From positions 62,001 through 126,000 of the forward strand of contig JADZBE010000038.1 in assembly GCA_020852275.1 (NCBI GenBank): a stretch of DNA of 64,000 nt. The letters are read 5' to 3'. The notes beneath the pieces are model-generated. The model was not told the origin of the DNA, did no database searches, and saw only the letters and a list, made by a program, of their open reading frames with translations. This document shows, one piece after another, positions 8,372-18,074 of the stretch. This DNA comes from Phycisphaerales bacterium. GTDB lineage: Bacteria; Planctomycetota; Phycisphaerae; UBA1845. A program made the position numbers and the translations under genes. How positions within the stretch are numbered: position 1 is the stretch's first letter; the number at the start of each line of letters is the position of its first letter.

Positions 8372-9550
8372 ATGTTTACATTTCGCATTTCAACCACCAT
8401 CGTGCTTGCATTGTTCACGTCGCTCAGTGCGGCGCAGATCACAATTGACACGCCGTCGGATGACCGTTGGTTCTATCCCTTCAACTTCAATCCGTGTGCC
8501 CGCACAATCGGCTCCTGCTTTGGCGCCGCCGGATTGAACGGGTTCAACGACCGCGACGGAACCTTGCTGGTCGTCTGGGACACGGGCGAACTTGTCCCCC
8601 CCGGTCAGGGCGCTGAGAATTATGATATTTCCGCTCTCCGCGTCACCGTCCGCAACATCGCCGACGCTGATTGGGCCGTCGATTTGACGCCCGACGAGTG
8701 GTACACGTTTGACATCAACCAGGATGGCTTCATCAATGCCGACGGCATTCCTCGCGGCGAGGAAGGCGACACGGACGGCGAGAGCAGCGACGCCGATCCG
8801 GGGCGTCCTCTCGAACTCTTCGGCGTTGCCTTTGGTCCGCAGAGCGATTATGCGACTTGGACGGAGTGCTCCACCTACTACGGCTCCGACTCGCAGAACA
8901 ACCTGCCGCGCGATCCATTTCCGTTTGTGTATCAAGATGCCACGAACGACCTCCTGCACTGCGAGGACAATGTCAAGGGGCTTCACAATGACGGCTTGTC
9001 AATCCCAGTGTTCGAGTTTACACCGGTTTCCTGGACGGTGGGTGTGCCCGTGGGATATACGCCCGGCGAACAGACCACTCCCTTTGACATCACATTTGAT
9101 CTCGCCCTGAGCCGCTCCGACGCTCGCGTCCTGCGGTATTTCCAGGAGCAGCTCAACGGCGGGCGGGTCTTCATCTACATCAACTCCCTGGCCGACACGA
9201 GCATGGGCGGTGGACAATCCGAGTTTCCAACGATCTACATGAAAGAATCCACGGAGCAGGGCGCGGCGCCGGCAAAGCTCGAGCTCTCGTTTAATGAGCC
9301 GATTCCCTGCGATGACGTCAAGAAGCTCACGGCGCGCTGCCGCGACGGCACGCTCAAGTCGAAGGTCGTGCTCACGGACGAAACGCACGACGGCCAGCCG
9401 GTCACGATCGAAGTCAATGGCGATCCCTACGAGTTGACCATCTCAGGTCGGCGCGCGAACTTGAAATTGCGGAATCAGACGGGCAGTCAGACCGCGTGTT
9501 TGTCACAGCCTGACTGCGGGCTTTGCAAGCCCGTGGACTGCGGAGCGTAG
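8372..9550 (+). CDS. secreted protein with EF-hand/dockerin-like loop and Cys-rich C-terminal tag
   Basis: A 392-residue exported protein. A signal peptide covers residues 1-21 (MFTFRISTTIVLALFTSLSA, then AQ). The body is Asp- and Gly-rich, with a calcium-loop-like DINQDGFINADG at 114-125. The last 85 residues form a separate module starting near CDDVKKLTARCRDG and ending ACLSQPDCGLCKPVDCGA. The ending matches the end of the otherwise different protein at 62972-64000 (CGLSKPVDCL), which suggests a shared sorting or anchoring signal. The start ATG 8372 has AAGGAAACTAGG upstream; the longer frame from 8306 lacks a signal peptide. A pseudopilin gene follows 79 bp downstream on the same strand. 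The biochemical function of the body is not recognised. Confidence 0.78.
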   Translation: MFTFRISTTIVLALFTSLSAAQITIDTPSDDRWFYPFNFNPCARTIGSCFGAAGLNGFNDRDGTLLVVWDTGELVPPGQGAENYDISALRVTVRNIADADWAVDLTPDEWYTFDINQDGFINADGIPRGEEGDTDGESSDADPGRPLELFGVAFGPQSDYATWTECSTYYGSDSQNNLPRDPFPFVYQDATNDLLHCEDNVKGLHNDGLSIPVFEFTPVSWTVGVPVGYTPGEQTTPFDITFDLALSRSDARVLRYFQEQLNGGRVFIYINSLADTSMGGGQSEFPTIYMKESTEQGAAPAKLELSFNEPIPCDDVKKLTARCRDGTLKSKVVLTDETHDGQPVTIEVNGDPYELTISGRRANLKLRNQTGSQTACLSQPDCGLCKPVDCGA

Positions 9551-9568
9551 TTTGGGCGAAGTTTTTAC

Positions 9569-9598
9569 GGGGGGGCGCGTCTTGGCGCGCCCTCCCCG
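9569..9598. other. GC-rich hairpin between secreted protein and pseudopilin genes
   Basis: GGGGGGGCGCG at 9569-9579 pairs imperfectly with CGCGCCCTCCCC at 9587-9598. It has a terminator-like shape without a following T-run. It could attenuate transcription or protect the upstream mRNA end. Confidence 0.4.
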
Positions 9599-9629
9599 GC
9601 TTTCTCGCTCCATGCAAGGAGACAGGAGA

Positions 9630-10436
9630 ATGACTCGAATACAACGCAAAGCTCGCGCGTTTACGCTCATTGAGTTGATGGTGGTCATCGGCATCATCAG
9701 CGTACTTACCGCCATGCTCATGCCCTCCCTGAGGGACGCGCGCGAGCAGGCCAAGACGCTTGTCTGCCGCAACAACCTTCGTTGCATGTGGACGGGGATT
9801 CTTGCGTATGCGCTGGAGTTTCATGAGCGCGTGCCCTATCTGGAGGATCCCAATCTTCACAATCCCAACCGGGATCCGTTTGACCCGACGTTCCCTACAG
9901 GCGTCGGCAGCGTGCTCGCATCCTATGTGGAAAGCGGCAGTTGGCGCTGCCCGGCGGCGGTGGCGGGCTTTCCTGACAAAGGCGGCGCGGAGGGCTGGAA
10001 GCTCACCTACACGTTCAGCACGGCCGACCGGCTTGGCGATCCTGTTCCCTATGATGATCACCCGGACGCCTACACTGGAAACCCGGAGGATCCAGCCATT
10101 CGCAATTACGTTCACTTCGACGGACGCCCCCTGCGACTGCTGGACGGCCGGCGATACGTGCGTTCCGGCGTGAACCACAATGAGAAAGGGCAATGGAACA
10201 TCCGGTTCGGCTTCATCACGGACAGCCTGGCCGGCGCGCCCATGGCCGGTCAGCCGAAATATCCTCACCGAGGCACGATGGAGCCGCGCTTGGATCTGCA
10301 GAACGCGCGAAACTCGTTTGAGGAAGCGTCATTTGCAATTGGCAAAAAGCCGGCCTACCTGGAGCTGCACGCCGACGCGGAGAAGGTTGACGTATTGCTG
10401 ACGAGATTCTGGGTCCCGCATCAGAAGGGGTATTGA
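9630..10436 (+). CDS. type II secretion/type IV pilin-like pseudopilin
   Basis: A 268-residue protein with a prepilin-type N-terminus: basic leader MTRIQRKARA, then FTLIELMVVIGIISVLTAML. The peptidase cleavage and methylation site falls before Phe11, and the conserved Glu5 of the mature protein is present. The rest is a soluble domain with paired cysteines (LVCRNNLRCMW) typical of the abundant planctomycete pseudopilin-like proteins. The start ATG 9630 has a strong AGGAGACAGGAG ribosome site. It follows the secreted protein with the Cys-rich tag. A second pseudopilin at 61167 also lies near a protein carrying that tag. Which pilus or secretion system it serves cannot be told from here. Confidence 0.85.
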   Translation: MTRIQRKARAFTLIELMVVIGIISVLTAMLMPSLRDAREQAKTLVCRNNLRCMWTGILAYALEFHERVPYLEDPNLHNPNRDPFDPTFPTGVGSVLASYVESGSWRCPAAVAGFPDKGGAEGWKLTYTFSTADRLGDPVPYDDHPDAYTGNPEDPAIRNYVHFDGRPLRLLDGRRYVRSGVNHNEKGQWNIRFGFITDSLAGAPMAGQPKYPHRGTMEPRLDLQNARNSFEEASFAIGKKPAYLELHADAEKVDVLLTRFWVPHQKGY

Positions 10437-10442
10437 ACTGAA

Positions 10443-10478
10443 GCCGCGGTCGGTCCAACGGCGTGCGGCGACCGCGGC
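10443..10478. terminator. putative bidirectional terminator hairpin
   Basis: A perfect 10-bp inverted repeat: GCCGCGGTCG (10443-10452) and CGACCGCGGC (10469-10478). It sits in the 71-bp gap between the convergent pseudopilin and naxE genes. The position fits a shared terminator, although there is no clear T-tract. Confidence 0.5.
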
Positions 10479-10507
10479 GGCGCCGACCGTCACAATCGTA
10501 CGGAGAA

Positions 10508-11218
10508 TTACGCCGATTCAGTGCCGCTGAGCGCTTCTTCAATAAGCTCGACAGGCGCGCCAATGTCAGCGACGAACACGCGCCCCAGAAAGAGCTGTGC
10601 CTCGCCGGAATCAAAGCCGACTTTCTCGGCCACGAATGTGATCGTGAAATCCGCTTTGACGATCGCACTGCCTCTAAAGCCCGTGTCCGCATCCAACCCG
10701 GAGGGCACGTCGATGGACACGACGGTGCGCGGACGGGTCATCAGGATCGCGCGGATGGCGCCGTCGATCGGCGGCCGCACGGCTCCGGAGAATCCCGTGC
10801 CCAGCAGCGCGTCCACAACAACCTCGCCCTCCGGCCCGGAACTCAGGAATGCGTGACATTCCATCCAATCCGTGGTGACGCATTGCGGAAGATTCATGGC
10901 GCCCAGGATCTTGTAGTTCGCCGCAGTGTCCGGCGTCATGCGGGACGGATCGCCCACGACGATCACGCGCACTTTCCATCCCACGTTATGCAGGTGTCGC
11001 GCGATGACCAGCCCGTCGCCGCCGTTGTTGCCCACTCCGCAGACGACGGTCGCCGTACGGACGACGGCGCATTCACGATGGATGATGTGCGCGGCATTGC
11101 GGCCCGCGTTTTCCATCAGAACAAGCCCGCTGACGTGGTATTTCACGATAGCCAGCCGATCGACGCGGCGGACCTGGTCGCGGGTCAGTCGAAGCGGCGT
11201 AACGCGGTCAGGGTTCAT
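10508..11218 (-). CDS. naxE: NAD(P)H-hydrate epimerase (YjeF N-terminal domain)
   Basis: A 236-residue cytosolic repair enzyme that interconverts R- and S-NAD(P)HX. Family motifs are present: VDRLAIVKYHVSGLVLMENA near the start, VCGVGNNGGDGLVIARHL (substrate-binding loop), VVDALLGTGFSGAVRPP and VVSIDVPSGLDADTG. There is no fused C-terminal dehydratase domain. ATG 11218 overlaps the end of nuoN (stop at 11208) by 11 bp, so it is the last gene of the nuo transcript. Damaged NADH is a by-product around NADH-using enzymes, so location next to complex I is sensible, though this link is inference. Confidence 0.93.
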   Translation of the reverse strand: MNPDRVTPLRLTRDQVRRVDRLAIVKYHVSGLVLMENAGRNAAHIIHRECAVVRTATVVCGVGNNGGDGLVIARHLHNVGWKVRVIVVGDPSRMTPDTAANYKILGAMNLPQCVTTDWMECHAFLSSGPEGEVVVDALLGTGFSGAVRPPIDGAIRAILMTRPRTVVSIDVPSGLDADTGFRGSAIVKADFTITFVAEKVGFDSGEAQLFLGRVFVADIGAPVELIEEALSGTESA

Positions 11219-12794
11219 GTGCGGCAAGGGACGTTTCAGCGGAAGTCGCCGATCCGCGCGGGCCGGGATCCACGGCAGTGGCAATCGACGAGGATCGGCT
11301 GCGCGCCTGCGAAGCAGCCCCAATACGCGCCTTGGTCAGCAGCGGACCCGGCGCAACGAACAGCACGAGCATGGCGAGGCCCGCGATGTTCAACCCCAGG
11401 CGCTCGGTCATGCCCGGGACTGAGGCGACCTCCTCCCTCGGACGGTTCATCCAGCATGCGCCCACGATTCGCAGGTAGTACGCGGCGCCGATCGCCGAGT
11501 TGATTACGCCGATCACGGCCAGCACGATGAGCGGCATTCGAAACGCATGATCCGGCGCGAGCGAAAACGCCCCGGAGAAGATGTAGAGTTTCCCCAGAAA
11601 TCCCGCCGTGGGCGGAAACCCCATCAGGCTGAACGCGCAAACGCTCAGCGCCAGCGCCGGCCACGGCTGCGAACGGGCCAGTCCCGAAAGGTCGTCGAGC
11701 GTTTCCAGTGTGCGATCGCCGCGCTGGAACGACGACAGGGCGGCGAAGGCGCCGAGATTCATCACGCCGTACACCGCGATGTAGAACAGCAGGGCCGTCA
11801 CGCCGTTGCTCATCGGCCCCGCGCCCAGAGCGGGTCCTACCAGCAAGGCCAGCAGCAGGTAGCCGCTGTGCGCAATGCTCGAGTACGCCAGCATGCGCTT
11901 CACGTTGGTCTGCAAAAGCCCCAGCACGTTGCCCACGGTCATGGTAAGCGCGGCGACGATCCAGATAAGCCACATCACGCTCGCAGGCAACTGCCAGTGC
12001 ACCGTTTCCATAATGCGAATCAAAGCGATAAACCCCGCGAGCTTCGGCACGAAGCCGAGCAGGGCTGTCACCGGAGACGCGGCGCCCTCATAAACGTCCG
12101 CCACATACGCGTGAAATGGAACGGCCGCGATCTTGAACGAAAGCCCGGCGAATGCCAGCAGAAAACCGATCAGCACAAGCATGTCCGCGCCCGCGATCGA
12201 CGCGGGCTGGAGCCGCGATGCCCAAACGCCCGCCATGCTGGCGAGCGACGTCGTCCCGCTCGCGCCATAGAGGAATCCAAGCCCATAAGCGAGCAGTGCC
12301 GCCGAAAGTGCGCCGAGGAAGAAGTACTTAACCGCCGCCTCGGACGCGCGCACGTCGCGCCGGCTCAGCGCCACGAGAATGTAGGTCGGCACACTGACCA
12401 GTTCGATGGCAAAGAACAGCACCACGACGTCGCTTGCCGAAGCCGTAAGCAAAATCCCCAACATCGCAAAAAGAATCAGCGCAAGATATTCGCCCTGTTC
12501 CGACGGTTCGGCCTGCCGCCAGTTGAGTAGAATCAGCAGCAGTCCGACCGTCAGCGTCAGCCAGCGAACATAAAACGTCAGCGGTGAAAGCGCCAAGCCG
12601 GGTAAGTCGCCGACCTCCGCAGGAATGCCGATAAGCAGCGTCGCAACCAGCGCGCCGGCAATCATCCCGCCCGCAAGGAGCGACAAGGCGCTGGGCGTCT
12701 TGGCGAAGCGCGTCAGACCGACGATCAGCAAGGCGCACGCGCCGGTAAGAAGAATCAGTTCCGGCAGAAGGTGTCCAAGGGACGAGAAGGTCAT
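11208..12794 (-). CDS. nuoN: NADH-quinone oxidoreductase subunit N
   Basis: A 528-residue antiporter-like membrane subunit of complex I that helps pump protons. It shows about 14 hydrophobic segments and the family core LSRRDVRASEAAVKYFFLGA, the transmembrane Lys region (FAGLSFKIAAVPFHAYVADVYEGA) and NVKRMLAYSSIAHSGYLL. The start ATG 12794 overlaps the nuoM stop (ATGA). The C-terminal tail after the last helix is Ser/Arg-rich and overlaps the naxE start. It is the last complex I subunit of the operon. Confidence 0.96.
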   Translation of the reverse strand: MTFSSLGHLLPELILLTGACALLIVGLTRFAKTPSALSLLAGGMIAGALVATLLIGIPAEVGDLPGLALSPLTFYVRWLTLTVGLLLILLNWRQAEPSEQGEYLALILFAMLGILLTASASDVVVLFFAIELVSVPTYILVALSRRDVRASEAAVKYFFLGALSAALLAYGLGFLYGASGTTSLASMAGVWASRLQPASIAGADMLVLIGFLLAFAGLSFKIAAVPFHAYVADVYEGAASPVTALLGFVPKLAGFIALIRIMETVHWQLPASVMWLIWIVAALTMTVGNVLGLLQTNVKRMLAYSSIAHSGYLLLALLVGPALGAGPMSNGVTALLFYIAVYGVMNLGAFAALSSFQRGDRTLETLDDLSGLARSQPWPALALSVCAFSLMGFPPTAGFLGKLYIFSGAFSLAPDHAFRMPLIVLAVIGVINSAIGAAYYLRIVGACWMNRPREEVASVPGMTERLGLNIAGLAMLVLFVAPGPLLTKARIGAASQARSRSSSIATAVDPGPRGSATSAETSLAAHEP

Positions 12795-14587
12795 GGCGAG
12801 TCGTGCTCCTGCGGAACGAACCGCGCGCTCGTCACCCATTCGAGATCATCCGCCCCCGCTGCCACGGTCGCAGGAGGCCCCTCCTGTTGAGCAACTGCAA
12901 GCATGGGAATCCCGATTTCCGAACCCATCGCCACAAACGGGGCGGCATCGCCCAGCGCGCCGGCTGAGGCCTGTCGCACCTCGATGGGCTGGAACACGTT
13001 CGCCTGCGCCGCGGATTGAATGGACGAAAGCATCGGTTTTGGATAAACGCCGAGCAGCAGGCAGGCCAGCGCGATAGGTGCGAGGATGCCTACTTCCCGC
13101 CGCGTCAGGTCATGAGAAAGTCCATGCGAGGTGTCAGGCGTGTGCGCCGGCTCCACCAGTGGACCGAAAAGCACCCGCCCGCACATATACAACATATAGA
13201 CGGCGCCGAGGATGATCCCCACCGCGGCGGCGGCGGCATACGAAAAACCCAAGGGTCCGGCGGCCAATCCATCCGTCACCTGATTCGACGTGGCGGCGCC
13301 GAGCAGAACGAGAAACTCGCCCACAAAACCGTTCAATCCCGGCAGCCCGATGCTGCTGAGTGTAAATACGATCAAGAAGAAGGCCGCGACCGGCATGCGC
13401 CTTGCAAGTCCGCCGAGTTTGTCAAACTCCCGCGTGTGATATCGCTCGTAAACACAGCCGACCACAAGGAACAGGGCGCCGGTGGACAGGCCGTGATTGA
13501 CCATGTACATCACCGCGCCGTTCATTCCGGCGAGTTTCATGCTGAAGAGGCCCAGGATGCAGAAACCCAGGTGCGACACGGAGGAGTAGGCGATGAGCTT
13601 CTTGACGTCGCGCTGCACCCAGGCGGCAAGGGCGGTGTAGATAATGCCCGCAATGGCGAGGACCGCCAGCGCCGGCGCCCACGCGCGCGAGGCGTCCGGC
13701 AGCAAGGGAATGCTCAGTCGGCAGAAGCCATACGTGCCCAGCTTCAGCAGGACGCCGGCGAGGATCACGCTCCCCGCGGTCGGCGCCTCCGTATGCGCCA
13801 GAGGCAGCCACGTATGCAACGGGAAAAGCGGAACCTTGATGGCGAAGCCCGCCGCCAGAGCAAGAAAGACCCACCATTGAACATTCGGGGGAAATGCTCC
13901 TCCACGGGCCAGCCGCATCAGCTCTTCGATATTCAGCGTAAACTTGCCCGCGCCGTGGGCATAGGCGTAATACGCGGTAAACAGCACGCCGGCGAAGGTG
14001 AGAACGCTGCCGCCAAGCGTGTAAATAAAGAACTTGTTGGCGGCTTTTCGCTTTTCCGGGCCGCCCCAGATGCCAATCAGGAAATACAACGGCACCAGTG
14101 TAAACTCAAAGAAAACGTAAAACAGCAGCAGATCCAGCGAGCAGAACACGCCCAGCATCCCCACTTCCAACAGCAGGAGCAGTATGTAGTATTCCCGCAC
14201 CCGCTCGCGAATGGCCGTGAAGCTCGAAGCCAGCGCCAGAGGCGTGAGGAACGCCGTCAGGAGCAGGAGCCAGATGCTGATGCCGTCCACGCCGACGCGA
14301 TACGCGACGTCGATCCCGGCGCCGGCGAGTGGGTTGCCCGCCTCTCGCAGGTCTGCCCCCTCGCCCGTTCCACCCAGCCAGCTCGCCGCAAGCTTCAGTG
14401 CAAACCCACCGTCCGTTGGATGCCGGAAGAACAAGACCGCGGCAACGACGGTCAGCAGCAAGGTCACGAGCGAACCCCATAGCGCGATCCGCTCAATGAC
14501 TCGCCGGTTTTCGGCCCGCGGCAGCAACAGCAGGGCCGCCCCGACAAGCGGCGAAGCAATCACCAGTGTTAGAATCCATGCCGTCAA
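12791..14587 (-). CDS. nuoM: NADH-quinone oxidoreductase subunit M
   Basis: A 598-residue antiporter-like subunit of the complex I membrane arm. Recognisable blocks are LLLLEVGMLGVFCSLDLLLFY, then FYVFFEFTLVPLYFLIGIWGG with its conserved Glu, FAIKVPLFPLHTWLPLAHTEA and DVKKLIAYSSVSHLGFCILG. The frame opens with a TTG at 14587, preceded by GAGAGG about 10 nt upstream; no in-frame ATG precedes the first helix, so TTG is the likely start. The C-terminus extends about 90 residues past the last helix and is longer than usual. It overlaps nuoN by 4 bp and starts 43 bp after nuoL. Confidence 0.96.
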   Translation of the reverse strand: MTAWILTLVIASPLVGAALLLLPRAENRRVIERIALWGSLVTLLLTVVAAVLFFRHPTDGGFALKLAASWLGGTGEGADLREAGNPLAGAGIDVAYRVGVDGISIWLLLLTAFLTPLALASSFTAIRERVREYYILLLLLEVGMLGVFCSLDLLLFYVFFEFTLVPLYFLIGIWGGPEKRKAANKFFIYTLGGSVLTFAGVLFTAYYAYAHGAGKFTLNIEELMRLARGGAFPPNVQWWVFLALAAGFAIKVPLFPLHTWLPLAHTEAPTAGSVILAGVLLKLGTYGFCRLSIPLLPDASRAWAPALAVLAIAGIIYTALAAWVQRDVKKLIAYSSVSHLGFCILGLFSMKLAGMNGAVMYMVNHGLSTGALFLVVGCVYERYHTREFDKLGGLARRMPVAAFFLIVFTLSSIGLPGLNGFVGEFLVLLGAATSNQVTDGLAAGPLGFSYAAAAAVGIILGAVYMLYMCGRVLFGPLVEPAHTPDTSHGLSHDLTRREVGILAPIALACLLLGVYPKPMLSSIQSAAQANVFQPIEVRQASAGALGDAAPFVAMGSEIGIPMLAVAQQEGPPATVAAGADDLEWVTSARFVPQEHDSP

Positions 14588-14630
14588 GGAAGACCTCTCG
14601 CTGAGCGGACCCTGTCCGTCTTCTGCCCGC

Positions 14631-16763
14631 TTACCACGTCAACACCACGGTCACAACAATCGCCAGCCCCACGCCCATCGCCAGCCCATATCCTTGCAGC
14701 GCCCCTCGCTGCACTCCGCGCGCGCCATAGCCCATCGCCTGCGGAACAAACGCAATCAGCCAGACCAGACCGTCTACAATGTACTCGTCGAGCCAGAAAC
14801 ACAGGCGGCCCAATGCTCGCAGAGGCCGCACCAAGGCCAGATCATAAGCTTCGTCCACGTAGTACTTGTTCCATAGTAAGCCGTAAACTCGAGGCGCTGT
14901 TGCACGCACCGTGGCTGCGATCCATGGGTTCTTGCCATATACAACGTACGCCGCGAGAATCGAGAGAATGGCCAAGCCGCCGGACGCCAGCAGCAAACCA
15001 TACTCGGCCATGAATCCCGCGGCTGCGCCCGTGGAAATCGCGGCACCGGCGTGTCCAGCGGGCGCTGCCGCCACCACTTCATGCGCGCCATGGAGAGTGG
15101 ACGCAAGAAAAGTGTTGTGGAATACCGGCTCAAGAAACGCATGGAAGGGCCTGCCCACAAATCCCACACCCAGATAGCCCGCGAAGATGGCGCCGATCGC
15201 CAGCAGGCTCATGGGCAGTATCATCCACGAGCCTGACTCGTGCGGATGCACGCCCTCCGGCACGCGCAGCGGGCCCGCGAAGGCCATGAAAAACATGCGG
15301 AAGGTATAAAACGCCGTCAGCGCCGCCGTGACCAGACCCATGATTCCCAGCGCCGGATGCACGGACAGTGCATGATGCAAAATCTCATCCTTGCTGAAAA
15401 ATCCGGAAAACAATGGGACGCCTGCCAGAGCCAGCGAGCCGATCAGAATCAGCTTGCAGGTCTTCGGCAGCGCGTGACGCAGACCGGAGAACTGGCGCAG
15501 ATCGATCACGCCGCCCATCGCGTGCATCACGCTGCCGGCCCCGAGAAACAGGAGAGCCTTGAAGAATGCGTGAGTGAACAAGTGAAAGACGGCCGAATCC
15601 GCGGCGTAAACGCCCAGTGCAAGAAACATGTAGCCGAGCTGACTGATCGTGGAGTAGGCGAGGATGCGCTTCATGTCCGTCTGGACGAGCGCGATGGTCG
15701 CGGAGAAGATCGCCGTGCAGCCGCCGATCACCGCGACGACAAGCATGGCCGTTTCCGAGTGTACGAAGATGGCGCCGCAGCGGGCAATCATGTACACGCC
15801 GGCGGTCACCATCGTGGCGGCATGGATCAGCGCTGACACCGGCGAAGGGCCTTCCATGGCGTCGGGCAGCCACACGTAGAGCGGAATCTGTGCACTCTTG
15901 CCGGCCGCGCCGCAGAACAGAAGCAACGCAAGGGTGGTCAGTTTCGAGGGGTCGAGCGCCGCGCCCGTGACGTCCACGTTGCGCGCGATCATGTCGAAGA
16001 CGTCGTGATAGCTCAAAGTACCGAACGTGATGTAGATAAGCAGAATGCCCAGCCCAAAGCCGAAATCCCCCACGCGGTTTACAAGAAATGCCTTCTTCGC
16101 GGCGGCGGCGGCGGAGGGCTTGCCGTAATAAAACCCGATCAGCAGATAACTGCAAAGGCCGACGGCTTCCCAGCCCAGGTACAGCAGCAGGAAGTTGCCG
16201 CCCAGCACGAGGGCGCACATGGAAAACACAAACAGCGCCAGGTAGGCGAAGAATCGCTCGTAGCCGCGCTCGGCGTGATCGTGATGGCGCATGTAGTCGC
16301 GCGAGTAGATCACAATGAGAAGCGCAATGCACGTCACCGTGGCGAGCATGATCGCGGACAGAGGATCGACCAGGAACTCGACGCGGAACCAGGATGGGCT
16401 TGAAAGCTCCATCGGGGCGTGAGGCAGGCGCGCATCCTCGCGGGGCAGACCCTTAATGGGCGCCGCCACCGGCGGACTGGCGGATGGCCGAGCGCCGGTG
16501 GCAATCCAGTCGTACACTGGAATAGTGGCCGATACGTGGGATCCACCCGCTTCATGCCCGGAGGTCTGGGAGGTTCTCACCGCGCCCACCACCTGCGTCA
16601 GAAGCGCCAGCGCGGCAGCCGCGGCCGCACCCACGCCGAAAATGCTCGCCCAGTGCGTGCGGTCCTTCAGTCTGCGCGGACCGAGCGCGCCGCAAACCAA
16701 CGCGCCGCCCAACGGCGCCGTGAGAATGACAATGCCAAGCAGCTTAAGAAACGCAATGTCCAT
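14631..16763 (-). CDS. nuoL: NADH-quinone oxidoreductase subunit L
   Basis: A 710-residue subunit, the largest antiporter-like part of complex I, with the long lateral helix expected at the C-terminus. Signature blocks are VIYSRDYMRHHDHAERGYERFFAY, split over LALFVFSMCALVLGGNFLLLY, then GWEAVGLCSYLLIGFYY, AAGKSAQIPLYVWLPDAMEGP and HAATMVTAGVYMIAR with the conserved Lys, His and Glu. The length exceeds the E. coli protein (613) because of extra loop residues near positions 65-115 and 560-600. ATG 16763 is the start. It is separated from nuoK by 95 bp that contain a heptamer repeat array. Confidence 0.96.
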   Translation of the reverse strand: MDIAFLKLLGIVILTAPLGGALVCGALGPRRLKDRTHWASIFGVGAAAAAALALLTQVVGAVRTSQTSGHEAGGSHVSATIPVYDWIATGARPSASPPVAAPIKGLPREDARLPHAPMELSSPSWFRVEFLVDPLSAIMLATVTCIALLIVIYSRDYMRHHDHAERGYERFFAYLALFVFSMCALVLGGNFLLLYLGWEAVGLCSYLLIGFYYGKPSAAAAAKKAFLVNRVGDFGFGLGILLIYITFGTLSYHDVFDMIARNVDVTGAALDPSKLTTLALLLFCGAAGKSAQIPLYVWLPDAMEGPSPVSALIHAATMVTAGVYMIARCGAIFVHSETAMLVVAVIGGCTAIFSATIALVQTDMKRILAYSTISQLGYMFLALGVYAADSAVFHLFTHAFFKALLFLGAGSVMHAMGGVIDLRQFSGLRHALPKTCKLILIGSLALAGVPLFSGFFSKDEILHHALSVHPALGIMGLVTAALTAFYTFRMFFMAFAGPLRVPEGVHPHESGSWMILPMSLLAIGAIFAGYLGVGFVGRPFHAFLEPVFHNTFLASTLHGAHEVVAAAPAGHAGAAISTGAAAGFMAEYGLLLASGGLAILSILAAYVVYGKNPWIAATVRATAPRVYGLLWNKYYVDEAYDLALVRPLRALGRLCFWLDEYIVDGLVWLIAFVPQAMGYGARGVQRGALQGYGLAMGVGLAIVVTVVLTW

Positions 16764-16802
16764 GCGCTACGCTTGTCCCCCGTCAACCCGTCTCCACACT
16801 CG

Positions 16803-16837
16803 GCATTCCGCATTCCTCATTCTGCATTCCGCATTTC
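16803..16837. repeat. heptamer tandem repeat (GCATTCC family) between nuoL and nuoK
   Basis: Five consecutive 7-bp units: GCATTCC, GCATTCC, TCATTCT, GCATTCC, GCATTTC. They are related to the CATTCG heptamers at 57.5 and 58.9 kb. The array sits in the 95-bp nuoK-nuoL gap. Confidence 0.8.
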
Positions 16838-16858
16838 CAAGCTGAATGCAAAAACCCC

Positions 16859-17161
16859 TCACCCGCGCATCACCGACCAGACCTCTGTATCCAGTGTTCC
16901 TCGACGGCGGTAAAGCAGCACGACAAGACCCAGCGCCAACCCCGCCTCGACGGCCGCAATCACCAGCAGAAACAGCGCATACGCCTGGCCGTCGAGATGG
17001 CTCCACATGCGGGAGAAAGCCACGACCGTCAAGACCACGCCTTGAAACATGACCTCCGTGCAGAGGAACATAATGATGAGGTTGCGCCGGGCAAAGAACC
17101 CGACCAGCCCGAGGGCGAAGAGCACAGCGCCAAGAATAATGTACTCCGCAGGACTTGTCAT
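16859..17161 (-). CDS. nuoK: NADH-quinone oxidoreductase subunit K
   Basis: A 100-residue subunit with three transmembrane helices; the length equals the family norm when ATG 17161 is used (upstream in-frame codons to 17233 give a non-homologous extension). It has the conserved Glu in FLCTEVMFQGVVL and a second in VIAAVEAGLALGLVVLLYR, both part of the proton path of complex I. It lies between nuoJ and nuoL in the standard order. The gap to nuoJ is 94 bp. Confidence 0.95.
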   Translation of the reverse strand: MTSPAEYIILGAVLFALGLVGFFARRNLIIMFLCTEVMFQGVVLTVVAFSRMWSHLDGQAYALFLLVIAAVEAGLALGLVVLLYRRRGTLDTEVWSVMRG

Positions 17162-17255
17162 ACCATCCATTCCATAGACCGGATGCCCGCCATCCACGAA
17201 ACCCGACCCTGCGCACAACCAGAAAAACTCCACTCGGTCCCGGCGCCGCCGACCC

Positions 17256-18074
17256 TCAAAACGGCGCCACCTCCCGCCCGGCCTGTCCGAGCGGCGCGCG
17301 CGGCGGAGTCACACCCTCCTGCGGCACGCGCTTGCGCGACATGGCCACGGCTCCGATCATGGCGATCAGCAGCAACAAACCCGAAAGCTGCAACACGACC
17401 ACATACCGAGTCATCACCGCCCCGCCTATCGTCGACACCTGCCCCTGGAGCACCGACGGATTCGAAACCGCCTCGTCTCCTGCGGCGACGGATGTTACAT
17501 GCTCCGCATGGTGGGCAAGGGCCGCGTTTGCACGGTTCGCATCTGAGGTCGCGTGCCGCTGAGGCGTCGCCTGCGCCGCATGAACCGAGATGACCGCCAG
17601 GGTGAGAAAGCCCGCGGCCACTGACAGAAACGGCTCGCGCGAACGAACGTCAGCAAACGAGGATCCGCCCTGCTGCGCCAGCATGATGACGAATACATAG
17701 GTCACCAGAATGGCGCCGGCATAAATGATGACCATCGCCACGGCTACGAACTCTGCGCTTTGCAGCAGGCACAGCGCGGCGGTCGCCAGCACGACGATCA
17801 CAAAATACAAGGCGCAATACACCGGCTTGGGATGGGTAATGACTCGCACCGCGCACGCAATGGCCACGCTTGCCAATATGTAGAAGAAAACGCCGGACGA
17901 TCCCGCCGGGTTTAATCCCGCAAGCCATACGACCAGCAGCGCCGCCAGTCCCAGCAGACCCAGCGCCGCTCCCGCGAGCGGCTTGCCGCGCGAAGGATTG
18001 GGCAGCATCAAGTACAGCCCGCACCCGCCGAGTACAAATGCGGCGTACAACGTATATACCGCCCAGGCTGTCAT
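17256..18074 (-). CDS. nuoJ: NADH-quinone oxidoreductase subunit J
   Basis: A 272-residue membrane subunit. The family core lies in the middle: [40 protein letters not shown] and [13 protein letters not shown]. It has an N-terminal extension of about 75 residues with two additional hydrophobic segments compared with the usual form, and a loop of about 70 residues before the last helix. ATG 18074 overlaps the nuoI stop (ATGA), so translation is coupled. Confidence 0.94.
   Translation of the reverse strand: MTAWAVYTLYAAFVLGGCGLYLMLPNPSRGKPLAGAALGLLGLAALLVVWLAGLNPAGSSGVFFYILASVAIACAVRVITHPKPVYCALYFVIVVLATAALCLLQSAEFVAVAMVIIYAGAILVTYVFVIMLAQQGGSSFADVRSREPFLSVAAGFLTLAVISVHAAQATPQRHATSDANRANAALAHHAEHVTSVAAGDEAVSNPSVLQGQVSTIGGAVMTRYVVVLQLSGLLLLIAMIGAVAMSRKRVPQEGVTPPRAPLGQAGREVAPF

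Noticed and set aside
13016-14482. 488-residue plus-strand open frame
   Set aside because: Antisense shadow of nuoM; sequence is Arg/Gln/His-rich with no family pattern.
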